From positions 62,001-126,000 of the forward strand of contig NZ_BDAZ01000012.1 in assembly GCF_001612725.1 (NCBI RefSeq): a DNA stretch of 64,000 nucleotides. Reading direction: 5' to 3'. Below the pieces are notes generated by a model. That model searched no databases. It had not been told where the DNA came from and worked only from the letters and a program-made list of their open reading frames with translations. Shown piece after piece: positions 1-8,447 of this stretch (positions within the stretch are counted from its first letter, which is position 1; each line of letters starts with the position of its first letter). Both the position numbers and the translations under genes were made by a program. Origin of the DNA: Nocardia anaemiae NBRC 100462. Its GTDB lineage: Bacteria > Actinomycetota > Actinomycetes > Mycobacteriales > Mycobacteriaceae.

Positions 1-96
1 TCGCTGACCTCACTGGTCTACCAGGGCGACACCCTCGTCGACATCGTCTACTCCGAGCCCGCCGGGGGTTCGGATCCCACGGTGCACGGCGCATGA
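1..96 (+). CDS. C-terminal end of an upstream gene, probably histidine phosphatase family protein
   Basis: The window opens inside a reading frame of 31 codons that ends in TGA at 94-96. Too little is present to show a domain. The guess of a histidine phosphatase rests only on context: in M. tuberculosis the gene before the thioredoxin/ccdA/resB/ccsB cluster is a phosphoglycerate-mutase-like protein (Rv0525). The stop overlaps the ATG of the next gene by 4 nt (ATGA), so it is probably the first gene of the same operon. The tail is Gly/Pro/Asp-rich, as expected for a C-terminal end. Confidence 0.5.
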   Translation, partial: SLTSLVYQGDTLVDIVYSEPAGGSDPTVHGA

Positions 97-716
97 GAAC
101 TTCTTCCCGGCCGTCGGCCCGGCGTTTCGCGCCGGTCCTGCTCGCGTGCGTTGCCCTGGTGGCCGCGCTCGCGGGTTGTTCGACCGGGAAGGATGCGGTG
201 GCCTCCGGCGGTACGTTCGAATTCGTCTCGCCCGGCGGCAGAACCGATATTTTCTACGATCCGCCCGCCGCGCGTGGCACCATCGGCAAGCTCGCCGGGC
301 CGGATCTGATGACCTCGGGCAAGACCACCTCGGTCGCCGACTTCCCGGACAAGGTGGTCGTGCTCAATCTGTGGGGGCAGTGGTGCGGGCCGTGCCGCGC
401 CGAGGCGCCCGCACTCGAAAAGGTCTACGAGGCAACCAAGGACAGGGGCGTCGTCTTTCTCGGCATCAATGTCCGTGATTTCCAGCAGGACAAGGCGCAG
501 GACTTCGTCGTCGACAACAAGGTCGGTTATCCGTCCGTCTACGACCCGTCCATGCGCACCCTGCTCGCGCTCGGCGGCAACTTCCCGACCAGTGTCATTC
601 CCACCACGCTGGTGCTGGATCGGCAACATCGGGTCGCCGCTGTCTTCCTCCGCTCGCTCTTGGCGGAAGACCTCCAACCAGTTGTCGAACGCATTGCGGC
701 GGAAGGTTCGCAGTGA
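93..716 (+). CDS. TlpA/ResA-like thiol-disulfide reductase lipoprotein
   Basis: A 207-residue exported thioredoxin-fold protein that should reduce apocytochrome c cysteines on the outer face of the membrane before haem attachment. The N terminus is a lipoprotein signal: basic residues, a hydrophobic stretch at 12-28 and lipobox L-A-G-C with Cys29. The active site is W-C-G-P-C at 97-101, and the thioredoxin cis-Pro region follows near residue 170 (V-I-P-T-T). It overlaps the upstream stop (ATGA) and lies in front of ccdA, resB and ccsB, the System II set, which supports the ResA/CcsX role. Electrons would come from CcdA. M. tuberculosis Rv0526 is the syntenic counterpart. Confidence 0.93.
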   Translation: MRTSSRPSARRFAPVLLACVALVAALAGCSTGKDAVASGGTFEFVSPGGRTDIFYDPPAARGTIGKLAGPDLMTSGKTTSVADFPDKVVVLNLWGQWCGPCRAEAPALEKVYEATKDRGVVFLGINVRDFQQDKAQDFVVDNKVGYPSVYDPSMRTLLALGGNFPTSVIPTTLVLDRQHRVAAVFLRSLLAEDLQPVVERIAAEGSQ

Positions 717-777
717 CCCGTTCGGCCCATGCCGTAATCACGTCCCGCTCGATAGCGAGCGGTAGGAAGGTGCAATC

Positions 778-987
778 GTGAATCGCGATCGCCGTACTCG
801 TAGCCCGCGTGCCTGTCGTCCGCGCCAGGCCGCCCGTCTCGTTCGCGGGGTCTGGACGGTCGATGACCGGTGGGTCGGCGTTGCTGCCGTACCGCGCAGC
901 GCCGCAGCCGATTCCATGATGGACTTCGCCCCGGAAGCCGCGCCGGTGCCCGAGCGAGCTGATCGACCCCCGGTGGAGTCCGACTGA
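778..987 (+). CDS. hypothetical small basic protein between tlpA and ccdA
   Basis: A possible 69-residue protein with a GTG start, a GGTAGGAAGG stretch about 8 nt upstream, and a TGATG overlap with ccdA. The N-terminal half is Arg-rich and the C-terminal half acidic and Pro-rich. No domain or signal is recognisable. The spacing and stop/start overlap favour real translation, perhaps only to couple ccdA to the upstream gene. The odd composition means it may be untranslated spacer. M. tuberculosis has no counterpart that I know of here. Confidence 0.35.
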   Translation: MNRDRRTRSPRACRPRQAARLVRGVWTVDDRWVGVAAVPRSAAADSMMDFAPEAAPVPERADRPPVESD

Positions 988-1823
988 TGGTTCTTGCCGC
1001 AGTAGGCGATTCGTTCCAGCAGACGGCGGCGACGGGGCCGCTGGTATTGGCGCTCGGTGCGTGCGTACTGGCCGGACTGGTCTCGTTCGCCTCGCCGTGT
1101 GTGGTGCCGCTGGTGCCGGGTTACCTGTCCTATCTGGCCGGGCTGGTCGGCGCCGAGGCGCCGCCCGCCACCGCTGCGCAGGCCAAAAGCCTTGGCGGCA
1201 CAGCGGTTTCGGTTGATCGGGCTGCGGCAGGTACGGGTCGGATCCGAGTGGCCGGTGCGGCCGGTCTGTTCGTCGCGGGCTTCACCGTAGTGTTCGTGCT
1301 CGCCACCGCAACGGTTTTCGGCGTCATCCAGACCTTGAACGTGAATCGTGAACTGCTGCAACGGGTCGGCGGTGTGATCACCATCCTGATGGGTCTGGTG
1401 TTCATCGGCTTGGTTCCGGCGTTACAGCGCGATACGCGGATGGAGCCGCGCAGGCTCAGCAGTATTCTGGGCGCTCCGCTGCTCGGTGCGGTCTTCGCGC
1501 TCGGCTGGACGCCGTGCCTCGGACCGACGCTGTCCGGGGTGATGGCGGTTTCGGCCGGGACCGAGGGCACGACGGCCGTGCGCGGAGTTGCGCTGATCGT
1601 CGCCTACTGCCTCGGCCTCGGGCTGCCGTTCGTGATCCTGGCCTTCGGGTCGGCGAGTGCCTTGCGCGGGGTCGGCTGGCTACGGCGCAATTCGCGCACC
1701 ATTCAGATCATCGGGGGCATATTGCTCGTCGCGGTCGGGATCGCGCTGGTCACGGGGGCGTGGGACCAGTTCGTCGCCTGGGTACGCGATGGTTTCGTTT
1801 CCGAGGTGACGCTGCCGATATGA
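987..1823 (+). CDS. ccdA: cytochrome c biogenesis protein CcdA (transmembrane electron carrier)
   Basis: A 278-residue polytopic membrane protein of the CcdA/DsbD family. It carries electrons from cytoplasmic thioredoxin across the membrane to the exported TlpA-like protein. The two family cysteines are visible: Cys38 in F-A-S-P-C-V-V-P-L-V-P-G-Y and Cys177 in W-T-P-C-L-G-P-T-L, each starting a membrane helix. The loop between helices 1 and 2 (about 55-88) is longer and more polar than usual. It starts at ATG 987 (TGATG with the small ORF before it) and its stop overlaps resB by ATGA, so translation of the cluster is coupled. Confidence 0.93.
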   Translation: MVLAAVGDSFQQTAATGPLVLALGACVLAGLVSFASPCVVPLVPGYLSYLAGLVGAEAPPATAAQAKSLGGTAVSVDRAAAGTGRIRVAGAAGLFVAGFTVVFVLATATVFGVIQTLNVNRELLQRVGGVITILMGLVFIGLVPALQRDTRMEPRRLSSILGAPLLGAVFALGWTPCLGPTLSGVMAVSAGTEGTTAVRGVALIVAYCLGLGLPFVILAFGSASALRGVGWLRRNSRTIQIIGGILLVAVGIALVTGAWDQFVAWVRDGFVSEVTLPI

Positions 1824-3457
1824 CCGTGATCGACCGACCCGAGGCGTCGGTGACGCAGCCGAAGCAGTCCCCGGTCGGGCGTGCCTGGGCGCTCGTGCGC
1901 AATGCCTGGCGCGGGCTGACCAGTATGCGCACCGCGCTGGTATTGCTGTTCCTGCTGGCCTTGGGTGCGATTCCGGGTGCGCTGCTGCCGCAACGAAATC
2001 TCAACGAGGGCAAGGTCGATCAGTACATCGCGGACCGCCCGACGCTCGGTCCGTGGATGGACCGGTTCCAGCTGTTCGACGTGTTCTCCAGCTTCTGGTT
2101 CACGGCAATCTATGCGCTGCTGTTCATTTCGCTCGTCGGCTGCATTCTGCCGCGCTGCCTCGACCATTATCGCGCACTGCGCACGCCGCCGGTTCGGGTG
2201 CCGCGCAACCTGTCTCGGCTGCCGCATCACTATGCCGAGACGATCGACGGCACCCCGGACGCCGTGCTCGAGCACGCTCGAAAGGAGTTGCGCGGCTGGC
2301 GGACCGAGGTGCGCGAGGGCACTCGCGAAGGTGAGATCACCCTCTCCGCGGAGAAGGGTTATACCCGCGAACTCGGCAACCTGGTCTTTCACTTGGCCCT
2401 GGTCGGACTGCTCGTCGCCATCGCGGTCGGCAAGCTGTTCGGCTACGAGGGCAGCGTGATCGTCATCGCGAACAACGGTCCCGGTTTCTGCACCACCTCG
2501 CCCGCCGTCTTCGACTCGTTCAAGGCGGGCAATATCAACGACGGCACCGGTATGGCGCCATTGTGCGTGCGGGTCAAGGACTTCAAGGCCGACTACCTGC
2601 AGAACGGCCAGGCCGAGATGTTCACCTCGGATATCGAATATCAGGCCGGTGGCGATCTGCAGAGCGATACCTGGCGCGATGCGCAGATCCAGGTGAACCA
2701 TCCGCTGCGGGTCTCGGGGGACCGGCTGTATCTGCAGGGCCACGGTTACGCGCCGACGTTCACGGTGACCTTCCCGAATGGCCGGACCCGAACCGAGACC
2801 GTGCAATGGCGGCCCGACAACGCACAGACCTTCCTGTCCAGCGGTGTGCTGCGGATCGATCCGCCCGGCGGCATGTACGCGACCGACGAAGAGCGCCGCA
2901 AGAACCAGATCGCCATCGAGGGGCTGTTCGCGCCGACCGCGCTGCTGCACGGCAGCCTGTTGACCTCGTCGTTCCCCACCATGAACGATCCGGCAGTCGC
3001 GGTGGACATCTATCGCGGCGATACCGGTCTCGACACCGGTAAGCCGCAATCGCTATTCGCGCTGGATCCGGAGCAGGTCAAGCAGGGGCGACTGACCAAG
3101 GAGGCCAGGGTCAACCTGCGTCCCGGCGAATCGGCGACGCTGCCCAATGGCACCAAGGTCACCTTCGACGGTGCGCAGGAATTCGTGAATCTGCAGGTAT
3201 CGCACGATCCGGCGCAGCAGTGGGTGCTGGTGAGCGCGCTGGCCATGATGGCCGGACTGCTGGTGTCGCTGCTGGTGAAGCGGCGACGCATCTGGATCCG
3301 CGGCTACCCCGCCGATGACGAAGCGGGTACCGTTGACCAACGACGCACTGTAGTAGAGATGGGCGGGCTCGCCAGAACCGATCAGGCGGGCTGGGGCGGC
3401 GAATTCGATCGCCTGCGCAAGCGCCTGCTCGATGACCGATCCGCCACGGGAGAGTGA
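1820..3457 (+). CDS. resB: cytochrome c biogenesis protein ResB
   Basis: A 545-residue System II haem-lyase component that works with CcsB to deliver haem and attach it to apocytochrome c outside the cell. Hydrophobic helices lie near residues 35-55, 85-105 and 190-210, followed by a large extracytoplasmic domain and a last helix near 470-490 (V-S-A-L-A-M-M-A-G-L-L-V). The open frame extends upstream through ccdA, but ATG 1820 gives the expected N terminus and a 4-nt ATGA overlap with the ccdA stop. The stop overlaps ccsB by GTGA. Confidence 0.93.
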   Translation: MTVIDRPEASVTQPKQSPVGRAWALVRNAWRGLTSMRTALVLLFLLALGAIPGALLPQRNLNEGKVDQYIADRPTLGPWMDRFQLFDVFSSFWFTAIYALLFISLVGCILPRCLDHYRALRTPPVRVPRNLSRLPHHYAETIDGTPDAVLEHARKELRGWRTEVREGTREGEITLSAEKGYTRELGNLVFHLALVGLLVAIAVGKLFGYEGSVIVIANNGPGFCTTSPAVFDSFKAGNINDGTGMAPLCVRVKDFKADYLQNGQAEMFTSDIEYQAGGDLQSDTWRDAQIQVNHPLRVSGDRLYLQGHGYAPTFTVTFPNGRTRTETVQWRPDNAQTFLSSGVLRIDPPGGMYATDEERRKNQIAIEGLFAPTALLHGSLLTSSFPTMNDPAVAVDIYRGDTGLDTGKPQSLFALDPEQVKQGRLTKEARVNLRPGESATLPNGTKVTFDGAQEFVNLQVSHDPAQQWVLVSALAMMAGLLVSLLVKRRRIWIRGYPADDEAGTVDQRRTVVEMGGLARTDQAGWGGEFDRLRKRLLDDRSATGE

Positions 3458-4428
3458 CCATGCCGATCGACGAGACCATCGCCCAGTACAGCGATCTCGC
3501 CTTCAAATCGGCGATCGTCGTGTACGTGCTGGTGCTGGTGCTGCTGATCGTGCAGTACGCGGCGGCGCGGACGCAGCAGGTCGTCGCGCGCGAATTGCTG
3601 AGCGCGGGCGGCGGTTCCGATCGTCCCGCCGGACCAGGCCGGGTCGAGACGCCGCAGGCCAAGCCGTTCGCCGAGCGCGCGGGCAATATGGCGTTCTCGG
3701 TGCTGTTCGTGGCCATCGCGCTGCACGTGACCTCGATTGTGTTGCGCGGCTTCGCGACCCACCGCTTCCCGCTCGGCAATATGTACGAATTCGTCACCAT
3801 GGCGACCGCCGCGGCCGCCGTGGTCGGCATGGTGTTCCTGCGCGAACAGCGTTATCGCTCGATGTGGGCCTTCCTGCTCGTCCCGATCCTGATCCTGCTG
3901 TTCTTGGCCGGTACGGTGCTCTACGCCGACGCGGCACCCGTTGTGCCCGCGCTGAAGTCGTTCTGGCTGCCCATCCACGTCACCATCGTCAGCATCGGCA
4001 GCGGCGTCTTCCTGGTCTCCGGCATCGCCAGCCTGCTGTTCCTCTACCGCCTGCGTCAGCCCGAAGGCGCCGAATCCGACAACATCCTCGGCACCATCGC
4101 CCGCCGCCTCCCCGATGCCCGCACCCTGGACCGTTTGGCCTACAAGACGACGATCATCGGATTCCCTTTGTTCGGTGCCGGTGTAATCCTCGGCGCCATC
4201 TGGGCCGAAGCCGCCTGGGGCCGCTTCTGGGGCTGGGACCCGAAGGAAACCTGCTCCTTCATCGCCTGGGTCCTGTACGCCGCCTACCTCCACGCCCGAG
4301 CCACCTCGGGTTGGCGCGACACCAAGGCCGCCTACATCAACATCGCCGGTTTCGTCGCGATGCTCTTCAATCTCTTCATCATCAACATTGTGATCAGCGG
4401 GTTGCACTCTTACGCCGGCCTGAACTAA
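3454..4428 (+). CDS. ccsB: c-type cytochrome biogenesis protein CcsB (CcsA family)
   Basis: A 324-residue polytopic protein that handles haem in System II cytochrome c maturation. The haem-binding tryptophan-rich WWD-type segment is visible near 253-264 (W-G-R-F-W-G-W-D-P-K-E), and conserved histidines lie in flanking helices (H-V-T-I-V-S near 175, and the last helix near 320). The start is GTG 3454, overlapping the resB stop; ATG 3460 two codons later is a close alternative. It is the last gene of the tlpA-ccdA-resB-ccsB operon. No obvious terminator follows before the next gene. Confidence 0.93.
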   Translation: MTMPIDETIAQYSDLAFKSAIVVYVLVLVLLIVQYAAARTQQVVARELLSAGGGSDRPAGPGRVETPQAKPFAERAGNMAFSVLFVAIALHVTSIVLRGFATHRFPLGNMYEFVTMATAAAAVVGMVFLREQRYRSMWAFLLVPILILLFLAGTVLYADAAPVVPALKSFWLPIHVTIVSIGSGVFLVSGIASLLFLYRLRQPEGAESDNILGTIARRLPDARTLDRLAYKTTIIGFPLFGAGVILGAIWAEAAWGRFWGWDPKETCSFIAWVLYAAYLHARATSGWRDTKAAYINIAGFVAMLFNLFIINIVISGLHSYAGLN

Positions 4429-4587
4429 AGCGCTTTACCAGCGGAAATGGGGCGGTGTGCGACACGCCCCGCAGCTTGACCGAGCCGGGCCGGTATCCCA
4501 CTATGCTTGCCGAATATTAGCTATGTGGGTTCTGTTCATGCGATCTCGCCGCCGCTGAAGTACATCCGATTCGAAACGGGATCAGAT

Positions 4588-5586
4588 ATGCGCCCTCGAT
4601 TCGTCGTTCTCGCGACCGGTGTGGTCGCGGCCGTCCTGGCTGTGGTCGTGTGGCCCGGCGCCGAGCCGAGCCGAGCTCAACCGCCCGGTGCGGACGTATC
4701 CGGTGCCGGGATTCATGTGACGACATCCGTGGAGAACGTCAAAGTGGACCCACCGGGCGACCGGATGCCGAACTTCCTCATGACGTTCGCGCATGCCGCA
4801 CAGCTATCGGGCAACTACTCGCTGAACGTGGAGGGCGATGGAATAGTGTCCGGCCAGGCGGTGGCGGGGTTCCTTCTCGGCTGTGCGCTCAGTCTGGACA
4901 ACGGCTTCACCGTCGGAATCGATCCGAATCAAGGGCTGTTGGCGAGTATTTCCCCGGAATTCAGCCAGTCGAACGCTGCCGCCAGACTGCCGAGCACGCC
5001 GGTGTCCACACCGCCGAGTGCGAAGCCGACCCCGGTGTCCACCCCGCAGCGTGTCGGCACCACCTCCCCGAGTGTCGCGACCACCTCTCGGAGTGTCGCG
5101 ACCACCTCCCAGAGTGCTGCGCCCACCTCCCAGAGTGCTGCCACAACCTCCCCGAGTGCTGCGCCCACCTCCCAGAGTGCTGCGCCCACCTCCCAGAGTG
5201 CTGCCACAACCTCCCCGAGCGTCGAGACCACCTCCCCGAGCGTCGAGACCACCTCCCCGAGCGTCGAGACCACCTCCCCGAGCGTCGAGACCACCTCCCC
5301 GAGTGCCCCCAGCGCAAGTCTCGGACCGACCGTCGGCGGGACCCTTGGCTTGACACAGGTCCTGGAAGCCACCTTGGCACCGGGTCAGATCACCACTGTC
5401 ACGACCGTGACGACCAACCTTGACAACAAGACCGTGTTCCCGTACCACTTCATTTTCAACAACGCCGCGTTGAACGTCGGCCAGTGTGCCTCACCGGTAT
5501 CGGCCGTCCCCTTCGTCACCGCCACGGTGAGTACCGCGGTGGAGACGGTGCAGACCTCCGCCTACGGCAGCCAGTTCACCTTCTGA
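4588..5586 (+). CDS. secreted MspA-family-like protein with a Thr/Ser/Pro repeat insert
   Basis: A 332-residue exported protein. ATG 4588 gives a clean signal peptide (M-R-P-R then a long hydrophobic run, cleavage likely near A-Q-P). Residues about 60-135 and 245-332 resemble MspA-family porins of nocardiae: a G-F-L-L-G-C-type strand, P-T-V-G-G-T-L-G-L, L-A-P-G-Q-I-T-T-V, a lone Cys near A-L-N-V-G-Q-C and a terminal strand ending Q-F-T-F. Between them residues 158-241 are twelve 7-residue repeats (T-T-S-P-S-V-E type), an unusual place for low complexity in this family. The family call is from memory of conserved strands, so a structure check is needed. The open frame reaches 4507, but nothing upstream of 4588 looks like a signal. 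Confidence 0.7.
   Translation: MRPRFVVLATGVVAAVLAVVVWPGAEPSRAQPPGADVSGAGIHVTTSVENVKVDPPGDRMPNFLMTFAHAAQLSGNYSLNVEGDGIVSGQAVAGFLLGCALSLDNGFTVGIDPNQGLLASISPEFSQSNAAARLPSTPVSTPPSAKPTPVSTPQRVGTTSPSVATTSRSVATTSQSAAPTSQSAATTSPSAAPTSQSAAPTSQSAATTSPSVETTSPSVETTSPSVETTSPSVETTSPSAPSASLGPTVGGTLGLTQVLEATLAPGQITTVTTVTTNLDNKTVFPYHFIFNNAALNVGQCASPVSAVPFVTATVSTAVETVQTSAYGSQFTF
5059..5310 (+). repeat. 12 x 21-bp tandem repeat inside the MspA-like gene
   Basis: Twelve in-frame 21-bp units code for heptads of the form T/P-T-S-x-S-(V/A)-(A/E/P). Units 8-11 (5206-5289) are nearly identical (T-T-S-P-S-V-E), suggesting recent expansion, while units 1-7 vary (P, R or Q at position 4). A pattern of this kind can change length by slippage without breaking the frame. 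It also creates long open frames on all other frames, which are artefacts. Confidence 0.95.
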
Positions 5587-5884
5587 TCCATCAGGGACCT
5601 GCCGCACAGTCGGCCCTTTGTCAGCGTCCCTCGCGCCCCGTGGCCACGAGTTCTATTGCATGCGTGCGCATTTCGGCGTTCAGCGGGCCGAACGCGGTCA
5701 CCTACCGATCGGTCACGCCGGTCTGGGGCGCGTAGTCGCGTGCCGTGCGGCGTGACCGTGCTGATCGAGGATCCACCGCACGGGCCCGAGGCAGGCAGCG
5801 ACGTGGTCGACAGTTTCCCGTGGGCTGCGGCGTCGCGAACGCTGATCGATCACCCATCGGCCCTCGATGGCCGAATAGTGCGAC
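5587..5884. other. intergenic region, 298 bp, between convergent genes
   Basis: No open frame with a credible start, RNA gene or strong hairpin was found between the MspA-like gene and the LppU-like gene. An AGGGAC/GTCCCT pair near 5592-5630 is too weak and too widely spaced to call a terminator. Confidence 0.5.
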
Positions 5885-6547
5885 TTACAAGCGGTGGACG
5901 CAGACTACGAATTGCCGTTGTTGGTAGACGATTCCGCGGTCGCTGGACGAGCAGACATTGACGTTTGTGGTCTTTTGTTTGATGTCGACGATGCGGACGG
6001 CGTTGGGGACGCCTTTGACGTTGCAGTCGAGGCGTTTCGGATTGTCTTTGTTCGGGTCCATGCAGCCGCCGACTACCCAGTCGATGTCCAGGCAGAGGGC
6101 GGCCCGATTGATGCCGTGCAGGGTGTCGTTGAGGGCGCGGTCGGCGTCGGCGGGGCAGGCGGCGTTTTCGGCGGCCTTGTCGATGATCTTGTAGTTGGAG
6201 GTCGCGCTGCCGCAGGCGGCCTTGCCGAGGGTGGGATTGTCGCCGCTGCCGCCGATCTCGACACAGTCGCCGACCTCGACCTTCAAGCCGCCCGCGATCT
6301 TGTCGAAGGTGCTGCGGATGGCCGAGGTCGTCGGTGGGGCTTCGGGGGTGGTCAACGGCAGCTCGGGGAATGGTTCCGGCGAGGTGGTCGGCGCGACATC
6401 GTTCTGGGCCGCGGGCGAGGGGCTGCTCGTGGTGGACTTGTCATCGCTCAGCGACATCGCTGCGACCGCCACGACGGCTGCGGCCAGCGCGGTTACGGCT
6501 ATGAAGACCGTCAAGGTGAGACCCGCACGGACACGTTGACGCGACAC
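5885..6547 (-). CDS. LppU/SCO3897-like membrane-anchored secreted protein
   Basis: A 220-residue protein with one N-terminal hydrophobic helix (about 8-32), a Ser/Pro/Thr-rich linker (35-85) and a cysteine-rich extracytoplasmic domain that begins V-E-V-G-D-C-V. This Cys pattern (VGDCV, A-C-G, A-A-C-P, A-L-C-L, G-G-C, F-V-V-C-V) matches the LppU-type proteins of actinobacteria as I know them; their function is unknown. There is no lipobox here, so it should be membrane-tethered. The start is GTG 6547, chosen because GGAGG lies 9 nt upstream; the open frame runs on to 6703 without a signal sequence. Confidence 0.75.
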   Translation of the reverse strand: MSRQRVRAGLTLTVFIAVTALAAAVVAVAAMSLSDDKSTTSSPSPAAQNDVAPTTSPEPFPELPLTTPEAPPTTSAIRSTFDKIAGGLKVEVGDCVEIGGSGDNPTLGKAACGSATSNYKIIDKAAENAACPADADRALNDTLHGINRAALCLDIDWVVGGCMDPNKDNPKRLDCNVKGVPNAVRIVDIKQKTTNVNVCSSSDRGIVYQQRQFVVCVHRL

Positions 6548-6839
6548 CTGTGACGTCCTCCAGGGCTGTTCGAACTCGCGCGCCGAGATCCGAAGTTGAA
6601 AATTGCAATGGTTAGAGATCACGTCATGCCTACACCATCCGGTGTGTGTGCGTCGAGTCGTCCCATTTCTGGGGATAGCAAGATACTCGTGTGAAACGAT
6701 CATGGGTCGGATATCGGCATAACAATCGGATAACGATGGCCGTCAGGGGTTTCCCAAATGCCGTGCGGGGCAACAAGCTACGTGGCGCTAGACGCGTCAA
6801 CCGGCTACCGGGGCCGGTGCTTGTCAGAAGGAAACCTTG

Positions 6840-7460
6840 ATGAAGTTCGGCACGTTCGCCGTCACCCTCGTGTCCATCGCCGCTGTGGGAATCGCGGCGG
6901 GAACCGCGAATGCAAAGCCAGCGGAAGTTGCCAAAGAGGTGTCGGCCTCCGGCGTCGAGCAGGGAATCGGTTACCACACAGTGGCTTCCGAAATCTCGGA
7001 TGGGCACCGGGATCGCGTTCTCACCACCGAGGTCGACAGCGGCAAGTTCGAACTCGCCGACAACGGCACCAAGGTCTTGCTGAAGTCCGATTCCGGCGAT
7101 GTCGTGTCGGAAGTCCCCTTGACCTACGAGCTCTCCGGTACGAAGGTCGCGGTCGACCAGACGATCTCCGAAAACGGCCGAACCCTCGCCCTCACACCGA
7201 AATTGACCGCCAAGAACATCGGTGAGATGCAGCCGGTCAACTCCATGGCCCGCCTGACCGATGAAATCAACAAGAACATCGTCGGCGTGGTCCTCGGCGG
7301 CGTGCTCGGCCTGATTATCGGCGCCATCGTCGGCGTCTTCTTCTTCAGCCTCATCACCGGCCCCATCGGCGCGGTAATCGGCGCCATCGCGGGCGGCTAC
7401 ATCATGGGCGGACAGTCCTTCATGGACGCCCTCATGGCCGTCATCAACGGCGAGCCGTGA
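6840..7460 (+). CDS. secreted protein of unknown function with a C-terminal Gly-rich membrane segment
   Basis: A 206-residue protein with a signal peptide (M-K-F-G-T then a hydrophobic run, cleavage near A-N-A-K) and a soluble, beta-rich middle (G-Y-H-T-V near 43, repeated Asp/Ser/Lys strands). Near the C terminus are two glycine-rich hydrophobic segments (about 142-168 and 172-190), like a glycine-zipper hairpin. The domain is common in nocardiae but I cannot name a function. ATG 6840 is preferred over TTG 6837; AGAAGGAAA lies just upstream. It diverges from the LppU-like gene and ends before a strong hairpin at 7486. Confidence 0.8.
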   Translation: MKFGTFAVTLVSIAAVGIAAGTANAKPAEVAKEVSASGVEQGIGYHTVASEISDGHRDRVLTTEVDSGKFELADNGTKVLLKSDSGDVVSEVPLTYELSGTKVAVDQTISENGRTLALTPKLTAKNIGEMQPVNSMARLTDEINKNIVGVVLGGVLGLIIGAIVGVFFFSLITGPIGAVIGAIAGGYIMGGQSFMDALMAVINGEP

Positions 7461-7485
7461 TCGTTTGAGCTGTCGCACATCTAGT

Positions 7486-7523
7486 GACTACCTCGCACAG
7501 GCTCTACCTTGTGCGAGGTAGTC
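7486..7523 (+). terminator. hairpin terminator after the secreted protein gene
   Basis: A perfect 14-bp inverted repeat (7486-7499 GACTACCTCGCACA with 7510-7523) and a 10-nt loop that can add two more pairs. There is no T-run, as is usual for actinobacterial terminators. It lies 26 nt past the stop at 7460. A dyad operator is the alternative, but no start follows closely. Confidence 0.65.
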
Positions 7524-7730
7524 AAGGGTTGTGCGTGACGCCCAATACGTCGACTTCTCGTTCGGCGGGCCGCAGCATCGCTCGGCGATCGGATGTGCCG
7601 TGCCTGCTCATGCGCGCTGGTTGACGGCGCGACCAGGCGCAATTCATGCGGCAAATAATCCGCGCGGTCAATACGGTTGCGCGACTGAGGGCTTCGAGCC
7701 CGGAATCCTCCCGGCGGACCGAGTGAACGC

Positions 7731-7937
7731 TCAGCGCTCGGCAGACCCGTCACCATCACGATGCTGGCGCGAAATGCGCCAGAGGAATTCGGGGTCGTCG
7801 TCGGGCCCCATGATGCGCTTGCGTTGCGGTGAACGCGTGGGCGGTCCGGCTGTCTTATCGGGGCCGAACGCCTTCCAGCACAACACCGCGACTGCCACGA
7901 CTGCGATGAGTGCCAACAGGTACGTCACGTCGCTCAC
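7731..7937 (-). CDS. small single-pass membrane protein, function unknown
   Basis: A 68-residue protein: M-S-D-V-T then one hydrophobic helix (about 6-25), followed by a basic Pro/Arg region and an acidic patch (G-P-D-D-D-P-E-F-L-W). The start is an ATG with AGGAGG-like sequence a few bases upstream on the reverse strand. It is the only gene between the secreted protein and bldC, and on the same strand as bldC. No family is recognised. Confidence 0.6.
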   Translation of the reverse strand: MSDVTYLLALIAVVAVAVLCWKAFGPDKTAGPPTRSPQRKRIMGPDDDPEFLWRISRQHRDGDGSAER

Positions 7938-8055
7938 CTCCTGCTAATGAGGGTAGTCGCGTGCGTAGCCTTCGGACACCGCAGACACGAAATTGGTGGG
8001 TGCGGGCCCCTGGACAGTGAGATCGAGCTCACGGCTATGGGCCCGCGGACCATAA

Positions 8056-8265
8056 TCAGCGTGCGGTCGCCTCGGTGGTCAGCGACTTCAGCAGTTGGAG
8101 TACCTCGGATTCGCGGAACCGGCGATGCCCGCCCGGTGTGCGCAGCGATCCAAGGCGCCCGGCGTGGGCCCAGCGGGTGACGGTCTTCGGATCGACGTGG
8201 AACATGGCGGCTACTTGGCCGGGTGTCAGCAGGGTGTCCTGGCCGCCGACGGTGATCGCAGTCAT
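8056..8265 (-). CDS. bldC: BldC-type small MerR-like DNA-binding regulator
   Basis: A 69-residue winged-helix regulator of the MerR superfamily lacking an effector domain. The core L-L-T-P-G-Q-V-A-A-M-F, D-P-K-T-V-T-R-W and G-G-H-R-R-F-R-E matches Streptomyces BldC, which binds direct repeats cooperatively and delays sporulation. The open frame extends to 8466, but ATG 8265, with GGAGAGG 7 nt upstream, gives exactly the BldC N terminus. Nocardiae fragment hyphae without sporulating, so its targets may differ. A divergent DUF4229 gene lies upstream. Confidence 0.93.
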   Translation of the reverse strand: MTAITVGGQDTLLTPGQVAAMFHVDPKTVTRWAHAGRLGSLRTPGGHRRFRESEVLQLLKSLTTEATAR

Positions 8266-8447
8266 AGCAAACCTCTCCGTTCTCGACAGTTCCCTCATCA
8301 GATGGCGCCATCGTTGCACTGCAACCCCTAGGTACTCGAACCACCTACAGTTGGTAAAGGGGAAGTAATAGACAAAACGGATACGCGCCCTGGCCTCGGC
8401 AGCAGGTATCGCCGAGGTGCGCAATAGCTTCGCATAGGCTGGACCGC

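Noticed and set aside
1514..1819. Long N-terminal extension of ResB
   Set aside because: It overlaps ccdA out of frame; ATG 1820 gives the family N terminus and a typical ATGA overlap.
4650..5448. Long open frames overlapping the MspA-like gene in other frames and on the reverse strand, with repeats such as HLPEC or RPPPR
   Set aside because: They come from reading the 21-bp repeat tract out of frame; only the frame from 4588 has a signal peptide and matching ends.
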